A stretch of DNA of 26,473 nt from Bacillota bacterium (GTDB lineage: Bacteria; Bacillota; Clostridia; Acetivibrionales; DTU013), in assembly GCA_023411645.1 (NCBI GenBank), contig JAEYON010000041.1, positions 1 to 26,473 of the forward strand, written 5' to 3'. A program made the translations under genes and the position numbers. Shown here piece by piece: positions 13,683 through 20,245 of the stretch. How positions within the stretch are numbered: position 1 is the first letter of the stretch; every line of letters begins with the position of its first letter. The notes under the pieces are model-generated. The model worked only from the letters and a program-made list of their open reading frames with translations. It had not been told where the DNA came from and made no database searches.

Positions 13683-15173
13683 CTAATTGTGCTCCTCCCA
13701 GTCAGCGCTGCGCCCAACTGCTTTCTCCCATCCCTGTAGCAATTCCCGACGCCGCACATGCTCCATATCGGGGCTGAACATCACATCACAGCGCCATTTC
13801 TCCTTGATGGAAGAACTGTCCCCCCAAATTCCAACGGCAAGTCCAGCAAGATAAGCAGCCCCAAGAATAGTTGTCTCCCTGATCATAGGACGGCAGATCC
13901 GTTTGTCCAGAATATCAGCCTGAAACTGCATAAGAAAACTGTCCCTGCATGCACCACCATCGACCTTTAGTTCAACGATATTCATTCCGGTATCCTGCTC
14001 CATTGCTTTAACAAGCTCGTAACACTGATAAGCAATCGATTCCTGCGCAGCGCGTATAATGTGCTCCCGTGTCGTACCGCGCGTTATTCCAATGATACAT
14101 CCGCGTGCATACATATCCCAATAAGGTGCACCCAGGCCCGTAAAAGCAGGCACAAAGTACACACCACCCGTATCATTCACTTTCTTTGCATAGGTCTCTG
14201 CTTCACAGCTCTCGCTGATCAAATTCATTTCATCACGTATCCATTGAATGACCGCGCCACCTACAAATACACTGCCTTCCAGCGCATATTGCACCTTACC
14301 GTCCAATCCTATGGCTATGGTCGTTAAAAGACCGCTTTTACTTTCACAAAGCATATTCCCCGTATTCATAAGCAGAAAACAGCCTGTGCCGTATGTGTTC
14401 TTTATTTCCCCTTTATCAAAACAGCACTGCCCGAACAGCGCGGCCTGCTGATCACCGGCTATTCCCGCTATTGGGATTTTTCTTCCCTCTATTGTTGCAT
14501 AACCATAAATCTCGCTTGAATTTCGCACCTCGGGTAATATTATCCGGGGTATGTCAAGCTCCATGAGCATCCTGTCGTCCCATTCAAGCTCTCTAATGTT
14601 ATAAATCATAGTGCGGGAAGCATTTGTATAGTCAGTAACATGCTCTCTACCTTGGGTCAGATTCCAGATCAACCAGCTATCAACAGTCCCAAAAAGGATT
14701 TCACCGCGTTCTGCACGCTCCCTCACACCATCTACATGATCGAGTATCCATTTAATCTTTGTACCTGAAAAATAGGCATCCGGAATCAACCCTGTTGTAT
14801 ATTGAATGTATCCGGCAAGCCCTCTCTCTTTTAGATCCTCCACAATATCCGCCGTACGGCGGCATTGCCAGACGATAGCGTTGTAGACCGGAAGTCCGGT
14901 CGTTTTATCCCAAAGAATAACAGTCTCTCGCTGATTAGTTACACCAATTCCGGCAATGTCATTAATGTCAACTCCGCTTTTGGCGATGACCTCTTCCATC
15001 ACCCCAAACTGACAAGTACAAATCTCCATTGGATCATGCTCCACCCACCCCTCTTTAGGGTAGTGTTGAGTCAATTCCTTCTGACAGATACATACGATAT
15101 TCTGCTGCTGGTCAAATATGGCCGCACGGGAACTGGATGTTCCCTGATCCAACGCTAAAATATATTTCCCCAC
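13683..15173 (-). CDS. glpK: Glycerol kinase
   Basis: A 496-residue FGGY-family kinase that phosphorylates glycerol to sn-glycerol-3-phosphate with ATP. The N-terminus GKYILALDQGTSSSRAAIFD is the phosphate loop; GVTNQRETVILWDKTTG and AIVWQCRRTAD bind glycerol; GIAGDQQAALFGQCCFDKGE contains the catalytic Asp; KNTYGTGCFLLMNTG and VDGGACRDSFLMQFQADIL are the FGGY and nucleotide motifs. The start is probably GTG at 15173, giving the normal length, because GGAGG lies eight bases upstream; an ATG 21 bases earlier has no ribosome site. It is the last gene of the glycerol operon, 32 bases after the DUF1667 gene. GIWGDSSSIKEKW near residue 455 is encoded by a sequence resembling the dispersed repeat. 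Confidence 0.96.
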   Translation of the reverse strand: MGKYILALDQGTSSSRAAIFDQQQNIVCICQKELTQHYPKEGWVEHDPMEICTCQFGVMEEVIAKSGVDINDIAGIGVTNQRETVILWDKTTGLPVYNAIVWQCRRTADIVEDLKERGLAGYIQYTTGLIPDAYFSGTKIKWILDHVDGVRERAERGEILFGTVDSWLIWNLTQGREHVTDYTNASRTMIYNIRELEWDDRMLMELDIPRIILPEVRNSSEIYGYATIEGRKIPIAGIAGDQQAALFGQCCFDKGEIKNTYGTGCFLLMNTGNMLCESKSGLLTTIAIGLDGKVQYALEGSVFVGGAVIQWIRDEMNLISESCEAETYAKKVNDTGGVYFVPAFTGLGAPYWDMYARGCIIGITRGTTREHIIRAAQESIAYQCYELVKAMEQDTGMNIVELKVDGGACRDSFLMQFQADILDKRICRPMIRETTILGAAYLAGLAVGIWGDSSSIKEKWRCDVMFSPDMEHVRRRELLQGWEKAVGRSADWEEHN

Positions 15174-15205
15174 AAGTTCTACCTCCATTCTCACCAGGCA
15201 TTTAT

Positions 15206-15565
15206 CTACACATCAGAAACAGCTATATCACATGTTGCCACAAACCGAACATCCAGTCCGCAGACCTTTTCAACAACAATCTGTCCCAAATATACCGGTG
15301 CTTGCAGCAAGACCCCGTTGAGCTCCTGCATTGCTGCGGAAATAAGAGCCTTAGGTATAGCCCTGTCGGTTTTTACGGGACAAAGGCGATGCAAACCACC
15401 CGTCACTCGTACAGTCGAGGTAATAACCCTTACGGGATTGGACAACTCTTCCCGGCCATACTTTTCTCCCCTCTGACAGCAATGTCCGGACACCGTGTTG
15501 TTATTATTCTCATCTACGTTTAGATGGCAGCCTCTCGGGCACACAATACAGATAAGTTCGGTCAT
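15206..15565 (-). CDS. DUF1667 protein, partner of glycerol-3-phosphate oxidation
   Basis: A 119-residue Cys-rich protein. CIVCPRGCHLNVD (CxxCPxGCxL), then SGHCCQRGEKYGREEL and the later LHRLCPVKTDRAIPK form the DUF1667 pattern. In Clostridia this small protein is regularly encoded between GlpB-like oxidoreductases and glpK, as here, and is thought to be an accessory, probably Fe-S or zinc-binding, subunit of the glycerol-3-phosphate oxidising system; direct proof is lacking. Its ATG shares one base with the stop of the preceding gene, and AAGGAGG lies seven bases upstream, so it is translated in step with it. Confidence 0.85.
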   Translation of the reverse strand: MTELICIVCPRGCHLNVDENNNNTVSGHCCQRGEKYGREELSNPVRVITSTVRVTGGLHRLCPVKTDRAIPKALISAAMQELNGVLLQAPVYLGQIVVEKVCGLDVRFVATCDIAVSDV

Positions 15566-17097
15566 TAGAATACCTCCTTATCTCGACTACTCGCTTTTGT
15601 TGTCTTATCGTTTGAATAAACCGGCTTATTATCCGAATGAATCGGTTTATCGTCCGGATGAATCGGTTTATCGTCCGGATGTATCGGCTTATCCTTCAAA
15701 TGAACCGATTCTTTCTCTGGATGGTCCGGATTATCTGCTTCCCCAATAGAAACCTCAATAAACTCTGTCTGCACCAGTTCAAGTAATTTCCGAGGCAATA
15801 CAATGTGCTGCATTTCACCGGGAGCTAGATACTCCCTTTTATACTTCGCAATCGGTATTCCATTTGATGTTACTAGAATAATGCTCTCCGCACAGACGCA
15901 ATTTACTCTAAAAAACACATCAATAATATTCTCTACCCGCTGTACGCAGATTTTCTGCGGTACAGTATATGTTACACATTTCCCGTTTTTCACTTCCAAC
16001 AGACGACAATCTTTTTTGTCTCCACTTACTTTTAAATTTCCGTCCTCTGCACTATCCTTACACACAGTTTTATCACCATGGACTTTTATATCTCGCTCTG
16101 CTGCTTCATCCTGCACAAATCCAACTGTGGTTTTTTCCCGCACAAATCTAGCGGCAGCCTTACCCGCACGCTGACTCTCGGCAGTGACAAAATCCACGAG
16201 ATCATGCACATGCACTACATTTCCGCAGGCAAATATTCCGGGAATAGAAGTTTCCATATTTTCATAGACGACCGCACCGTTTGTACGTGGGTCAATAGTA
16301 ATCCCAGTCTGGCGTGTCAGCTCATTTTCCGGAATAAGTCCTACCGACAGAAGCACTGTGTCACAGTCAAAGGCAATCTCAGATCCGGGAATAGGCTTCC
16401 TGCTCTCATCAACCCTTGATACGACCACACTCTCCACCCGTTCTCTTCCTCTTATTTCTGTAATTGTATGAGAGAGGTATAATGGTATGCCATAATCATG
16501 AAGACATTGAACAATATTGCGGTTCAGACCTCCCGAATAAGGCATCACTTCAACACAGGCCAACACCTCGGCTCCCTCCAGCGTCATGCGCCGAGCCATG
16601 ATTAGCCCAATATCACCGGAACCGAGAATGACTACCCTTTTCCCAACCATATACCCTTCGATATTAATGTAGCGCTGTGCGGTTCCTGCTGTAAAAATAC
16701 CGGCCGGTCGAGTACCCGGTATACCTATGGCGCCTCTTGTGCGCTCCCGGCAACCCATAGCCAGCACGATAGATTTGGCCTGAAGAATTCTGTATCCGTC
16801 ATTCCTGCTGACAACATGCACCTGCCGCTCCGGTGTAATCTCAAGTACCATCGTGTCCAGATTTACCTCAACCTTAGTATTCTGCAGCATTTTCAAGAAA
16901 CGTCCCGCGTATTCCGGACCGGTCAGCTCCTCCTTGAAATAGTGCAGACCAAAGCCATTATGGATGCATTGATTGAGTATGCCTCCCAGTTCCCTGTCAC
17001 GCTCCACAATGAGGATCTTCTCAAGGCCGTGCTCATATGCCGTCAGGGCCGCGGCGAGTCCGGCCGGTCCTCCTCCGACAACAATTAGGTCATACAT
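15565..17097 (-). CDS. GlpB-like FAD/NAD oxidoreductase with repeat-bearing C-terminus
   Basis: A 510-residue flavoprotein. LIVVGGGPAGLAAALTAYEH (residues 4-23) is the FAD fold; RVVILGSGDIGLIMARRMTL (about 153-172) the NAD fold; GIFACGNVVHVHDLVDFVTA (about 285-305) the second FAD motif. It resembles NAD(P)/FAD oxidoreductases that pair with GlpA-like enzymes in clostridial glycerol-3-phosphate oxidation. Two regions are odd: a polar insertion near 320-365 (KVHGDKTVCKDS, LKVSGDKKDC) and a C-terminal tail with KPIHPDD repeated about four times, encoded by a 21-bp minisatellite. Usual relatives end about 80-90 residues earlier. GGAGG eight bases upstream sits inside the end of the GlpA-like gene, and the frames overlap by eight bases. 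Confidence 0.85.
   Translation of the reverse strand: MYDLIVVGGGPAGLAAALTAYEHGLEKILIVERDRELGGILNQCIHNGFGLHYFKEELTGPEYAGRFLKMLQNTKVEVNLDTMVLEITPERQVHVVSRNDGYRILQAKSIVLAMGCRERTRGAIGIPGTRPAGIFTAGTAQRYINIEGYMVGKRVVILGSGDIGLIMARRMTLEGAEVLACVEVMPYSGGLNRNIVQCLHDYGIPLYLSHTITEIRGRERVESVVVSRVDESRKPIPGSEIAFDCDTVLLSVGLIPENELTRQTGITIDPRTNGAVVYENMETSIPGIFACGNVVHVHDLVDFVTAESQRAGKAAARFVREKTTVGFVQDEAAERDIKVHGDKTVCKDSAEDGNLKVSGDKKDCRLLEVKNGKCVTYTVPQKICVQRVENIIDVFFRVNCVCAESIILVTSNGIPIAKYKREYLAPGEMQHIVLPRKLLELVQTEFIEVSIGEADNPDHPEKESVHLKDKPIHPDDKPIHPDDKPIHSDNKPVYSNDKTTKASSRDKEVF
15622..15705 (-). repeat. In-frame 21-bp minisatellite in the GlpB-like gene
   Basis: Four contiguous 21-bp units at 15622, 15643, 15664 and 15685 (for example CGGTTTATCGTCCGGATGAA plus T at 15643-15663), with a partial fifth before 15622. 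The two central units differ by one base. Each encodes seven residues, KPIHPDD or a variant. Confidence 0.88.
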
Positions 17098-18535
17098 CTG
17101 CCGAACCTCCTTTTGTCTCGCCTGTCAGTATATTTGTTCCGGCCTTATCCTGTAAAACCTGAATTGGTGGAATGTTCAACTCCCGCGAAAGAAGTTCAAG
17201 CACCTTCGGCCCGCAGAATCCGCCCTGGCATCGTCCCATACCGGCATTGCACCGGCGTTTTACGCCATCGAGAGAGCAAGGCGGTATAGGTGAACGGATA
17301 GCATCCAGAATCTCTCCCTCTGTTACAGTCACACATCGGCAGACCACACGCCCGTATGACGGATTTTTTCTGATAAGCTTAATCTTCTCATCCGTGGACA
17401 AATCCTTAAAACGCACAATTTTTCTGGTATCAATATGTTTCTTCTTATTACTCAGATTTAGTCCGCACCCACGTAGCAAATCAACAGCCATAACTGCGAT
17501 TGCCGGCGCAGCAGAAAGACCGGGGGACTTAATACCCGCAAGATCAATGAATCCCGGCGTGCCCTCTGCCTCTTCAATGATAAAATCGTCTTTGTTACTA
17601 GCTGCCCTTACTCCTGAAAAGTTCCTTATGGAGTCCCTCAAATTAACCGACGGCACAGATTTAATTGCCATTTGCGCTACATGAGCAAGCCCCTGGGCAG
17701 TTGTTGCCACATCATCCGGATCATCAATCAGTTCATTATTGGGACCAACTATAAGATTTCCGTGCACCGTCGGAGCGACAAGAGTTCCTTTCCCGATTTT
17801 AGTGGGACATTGAAAAATAATATTTGAAACACGGTCGCCTTCATTTTTATCCAGCAGATAATACTCACCGCGGTTAGGGATTATTTTAAATGTTGGTTTT
17901 GCAACCATGTTGTGTACTTTGTCGGCATGCACTCCGGCTGCATTGATCACATATCTGGCCTCAAAGTCTCCTCTTGCAGTATAGATCCGGTAACCGCCGC
18001 TTACCTTGGATATTCCTTTCACGCAGGTAGAAAGACGCAGTTCAGCGCCATTCCTTACAGCCGTTTCCGCAAGGGCAAGTGCGAACTCCCACGGACTGAC
18101 AATCGCCGCTGTTGGGGCATGGAGCGCGCCAACAGCTGACTGATTAAGAGCGGGTTCCATTTGTCTGAGCTTCTCCGCATCCAGAATAACAATGCCAGGC
18201 ACCCCATTTTTTATACCCTGTTCATACAGGACATTTATAGAAGCCATTTCTCTTTCTGAAAAAGCAATGACCAAAGAACCACACTGTCTGTAAGGAACGT
18301 CAAGCTTTTGACATAATTCCTTTGCAAGCATTGAGCCTTTTACATTAAGCTTCGCCATTAACGTACCTGGCTCGGGATCGTATCCGGCATGTATGATTGC
18401 ACTGTTTGCCTTTGTAGTACCCTGTGCTACATCATTCTCCCGTTCCAGCGCAACCACTGAAAGTTTGTACCTCGACAGCTCATAAGCTGTCGCTGCACCA
18501 ATAATTCCACATCCAATAATCGCTACATCCAGCAT
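17090..18535 (-). CDS. GlpA-like anaerobic glycerol-3-phosphate dehydrogenase
   Basis: A 481-residue FAD enzyme of the DAO family expected to oxidise sn-glycerol-3-phosphate to dihydroxyacetone phosphate. MLDVAIIGCGIIGAATAYEL holds the FAD fold; ALERENDVAQGTTKANSAIIHAGYD is the flavin contact region; NAAGVHADKV and ANKDD-like SNKDDFIIEEAEGTPGFI follow; PGLSAAPAIAVMAVDLL is the C-terminal FAD contact. Residues about 395-460 form a BFD-like [2Fe-2S] domain with CRCVTVTEGEI and CNAGMGRCQGGFC. This is the usual clostridial GlpA-like architecture. GGAGG seven bases before ATG 18535 sets the start; the open frame runs 21 codons further, across a terminator hairpin. It opens the operon GlpA-GlpB-DUF1667-GlpK. 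Confidence 0.9.
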   Translation of the reverse strand: MLDVAIIGCGIIGAATAYELSRYKLSVVALERENDVAQGTTKANSAIIHAGYDPEPGTLMAKLNVKGSMLAKELCQKLDVPYRQCGSLVIAFSEREMASINVLYEQGIKNGVPGIVILDAEKLRQMEPALNQSAVGALHAPTAAIVSPWEFALALAETAVRNGAELRLSTCVKGISKVSGGYRIYTARGDFEARYVINAAGVHADKVHNMVAKPTFKIIPNRGEYYLLDKNEGDRVSNIIFQCPTKIGKGTLVAPTVHGNLIVGPNNELIDDPDDVATTAQGLAHVAQMAIKSVPSVNLRDSIRNFSGVRAASNKDDFIIEEAEGTPGFIDLAGIKSPGLSAAPAIAVMAVDLLRGCGLNLSNKKKHIDTRKIVRFKDLSTDEKIKLIRKNPSYGRVVCRCVTVTEGEILDAIRSPIPPCSLDGVKRRCNAGMGRCQGGFCGPKVLELLSRELNIPPIQVLQDKAGTNILTGETKGGSADV

Positions 18536-18556
18536 ACTATTCCTCCTGCATTCAGC

Positions 18557-18581
18557 AAAAAAGGGACCTGAAAGGCCCCTT
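18557..18581 (-). terminator. Terminator hairpin between the peptidoglycan-binding gene and the glycerol operon
   Basis: On the minus strand AAGGGGCC (18581-18574) pairs with GGTCCCTT (18568-18561) with one mismatch, then TTTTTT. It lies 26 bases after the stop of the 389-residue gene and only 22 bases before the GlpA-like ATG, leaving no room for a promoter in between. Confidence 0.75.
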
Positions 18582-18606
18582 GTAACATGCTCAAACAAAT
18601 TTGGTT

Positions 18607-19776
18607 TTATTTCTGGTTATCAACAGCCCATTTTGCGGCTTCCTTTATTTTCTCCTGATGCTTCGGGTCAACCTTGTTGTTGTAGTGGTTTCTGCTATTC
18701 AGAAAATGAATGTCAAAAACTCCGTCCATGTTGTTGTTTTTCACTGCATCCAGATTGGTCCCACGTTTATAACCGCCGCTTCTTGAAGCTATTGTCTTGT
18801 TTGCCGCATATTTATCCATTCCTGCATGGGGATACCCAGTCATGCAGGCAGCAATCTCGTAATCATCTACCTTTACAATAATCGCTCTTCTCTCCCAGCT
18901 CCATACACCACTAAATATTTTTTTCATTATAGCGGTATCTTCTTTTGTAAGCGTTTCACAATCGGCATGATTCGTTCCGTAGGTTCTCTTTATTTTAAAG
19001 CTCTTGCCGGTCAATATATCATATACAGTAGCAGTGTCCCCTCGTGCAAATATTTTTTCCACATTGCCATACCACTTCAACAAATAGTCTTCTTTCTTCT
19101 TATTACCTGCACCTTTACCGTCAGTACCTGTACCATCGGAAACAGTCTTTGTCTCAGCATCAGTACCGGAGGTGTCTGTATCTATCACATCTTCTTCACT
19201 TTCGGATGTGTCTTCAGTTGCTCTTACATCTGTCACAGCAGTCCCACCGCTGATCAATTCGTCTATCAGAGATAACGTAACATATCCTGCAACCCCGTCA
19301 GCCTCGATACCATTGTCCTCCTGCAATCCGAGAACCGCCCTTTTTGTTGCCGGTCCATAGAACCCAGTAGCCTTTGTGCCGAGATATCCAAGCTTTATCA
19401 GGTTTTTCTGCAGTGCTGCGACATGCTCATTATCGTCGCCCTCCTGCATCAATTTTGAAGGGTCAGCAGATGACTTTACCCTGCCCATTAGTTTGTCCAG
19501 CAGCTTAAGAGTCGCTTCGCCCGCAATTCCATCATCCTCATATCCATAATCATTCTGGAGCTTTTTAACTGCTTCCTCAGTCAAATCTCCATAATAGCCG
19601 GTTATGTCAGACGAAAGATAATTCAACTTAATTAAGTCCTGTTGTAATGCTTTGACTTCGCTGCCCTCCGACTCCTTTTGCAGCACGCCGTATGATGCAG
19701 AAACAGCAACCGAATCCAACACCATAACAAGAGCAAATGCAATTGCCATGATAAAGGATCTTCTTTTTTTGAGCAT
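18607..19776 (-). CDS. Secreted protein with two peptidoglycan-binding domains and an uncharacterised C-terminal domain
   Basis: A 389-residue exported protein. Residues 1-28 form a signal peptide (KKRR, hydrophobic core, VAVSASYG). Two peptidoglycan-binding type 1 domains follow at about 32-93 (GSEVKALQQDLIKLNYL, DGIAGEATLKLLD) and about 108-172 (NEHVAALQKNLIKLGYL, DGVAGYVTLSLID). An acidic Ser/Thr/Asp-rich linker (about 175-228) leads to a C-terminal domain of some 160 residues with TYGTNHADCETLTKEDTAIM, SGVWSWERRAIIVKV, AACMTGYPHAGMD and FDIHFLNSRNHYN. I recall similar C-termini in clostridial wall proteins but no function; it is not a YkuD, NlpC or amidase domain. AAGGAGAG lies upstream, inside the riboswitch P1 stem. 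Confidence 0.85.
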   Translation of the reverse strand: MLKKRRSFIMAIAFALVMVLDSVAVSASYGVLQKESEGSEVKALQQDLIKLNYLSSDITGYYGDLTEEAVKKLQNDYGYEDDGIAGEATLKLLDKLMGRVKSSADPSKLMQEGDDNEHVAALQKNLIKLGYLGTKATGFYGPATKRAVLGLQEDNGIEADGVAGYVTLSLIDELISGGTAVTDVRATEDTSESEEDVIDTDTSGTDAETKTVSDGTGTDGKGAGNKKKEDYLLKWYGNVEKIFARGDTATVYDILTGKSFKIKRTYGTNHADCETLTKEDTAIMKKIFSGVWSWERRAIIVKVDDYEIAACMTGYPHAGMDKYAANKTIASRSGGYKRGTNLDAVKNNNMDGVFDIHFLNSRNHYNNKVDPKHQEKIKEAAKWAVDNQK

Positions 19777-19781
19777 ATGTA

Positions 19782-19938
19782 GAATCTCTCCTTCCCACTT
19801 ACGAGGTTAGTTGCCGGGTTAGGCGAAAGAGACTGCCCTCCATACTCATGTCGCTAATATAAATCAGCCAGCATCAGTTATGGATTCACCCCATTTTTAT
19901 TTCCCCCGTTCCCCTGCGCTGTCTTCTCCAGAGGATTC
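19782..19938 (-). ncRNA. Cyclic-di-AMP (ydaO-yuaA) riboswitch
   Basis: The RNA reads GGGGAACGGGGGAAATAAAA, then GGGGTGAATCC, a variable arm, and CGCCTAACCCGGCAACTAAC with CTCGTAAG. GGGGTGAATC and the CTAACCTCGTAAG end are hallmarks of the ydaO class. The outer stem P1 pairs GAATC(C)TCT (19938-19930) with AGAGATTC (19789-19782). That 3' arm overlaps the Shine-Dalgarno AAGGAG (19793-19788) of the peptidoglycan-binding gene, so ligand binding should hide it. Control would be translational and negative. This riboswitch class is commonly found before cell-wall and osmolyte genes. Confidence 0.88.
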
Positions 19939-19993
19939 AGTGTCCAGTACCGACCAAGCAACTAAAATCAGCCTGTCCAAATACCGTGATTCT

Positions 19994-20022
19994 ATTGTAC
20001 CAGAAATTTCATTCGGTTTAAA
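19994..20022 (-). promoter_or_regulatory. Promoter of the riboswitch transcript
   Basis: On the minus strand TTTAAA (20022-20017), 17 bases, and TACAAT (19999-19994) with TGG before it (extended -10). It lies about 56 bases upstream of the riboswitch P1 stem. The rest of the gene-free stretch 19777-20245 is the riboswitch and a repeat pair. Confidence 0.55.
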
Positions 20023-20160
20023 CCCCAAATAAATGGTTTTCCGCAGAAACTGATGTATAATTTCATAAATTGTAATAATTATCACCTTTACAGCAAAAAA
20101 TAAATGGCTAGTAAAATATGTGTAAGAAGGATTTCTGCACTCTTTATGGAATTAGGAATT

Positions 20161-20208
20161 GGGGACGTTTCTCAAAATTGATCGTCTGACAAAGGGAGAC
20201 GTTTCTCA
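20161..20208 (+). repeat. Two GGGGAC-GT-TTCTCA copies upstream of rluA
   Basis: GGGGACGTTTCTCA at 20161-20174 is exact; GGAGACGTTTCTCA at 20195-20208 has one change. Both continue with AAAAT, and the second ends 37 bases before the rluA ATG. Confidence 0.85.
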
Positions 20209-20245
20209 AAATCGGCCGGGTAAAATATAAAGGTGTTGAAACATT

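Noticed and set aside
16894..16907. CAAGAAACGTCCCG inside the GlpB-like gene
   Set aside because: Only 11 or 12 of 14 positions match and it encodes an ordinary GRFLKML helix; chance is likely.
19897..20085. Minus-strand frame of 62 codons with a Spo0E-like S-x-x-L-D-x-L-I pattern
   Set aside because: It begins with GTG without a ribosome site, contains the riboswitch promoter, and its last 15 or so codons overlap the riboswitch P1 region. A real Spo0E-like gene cannot be fully excluded.
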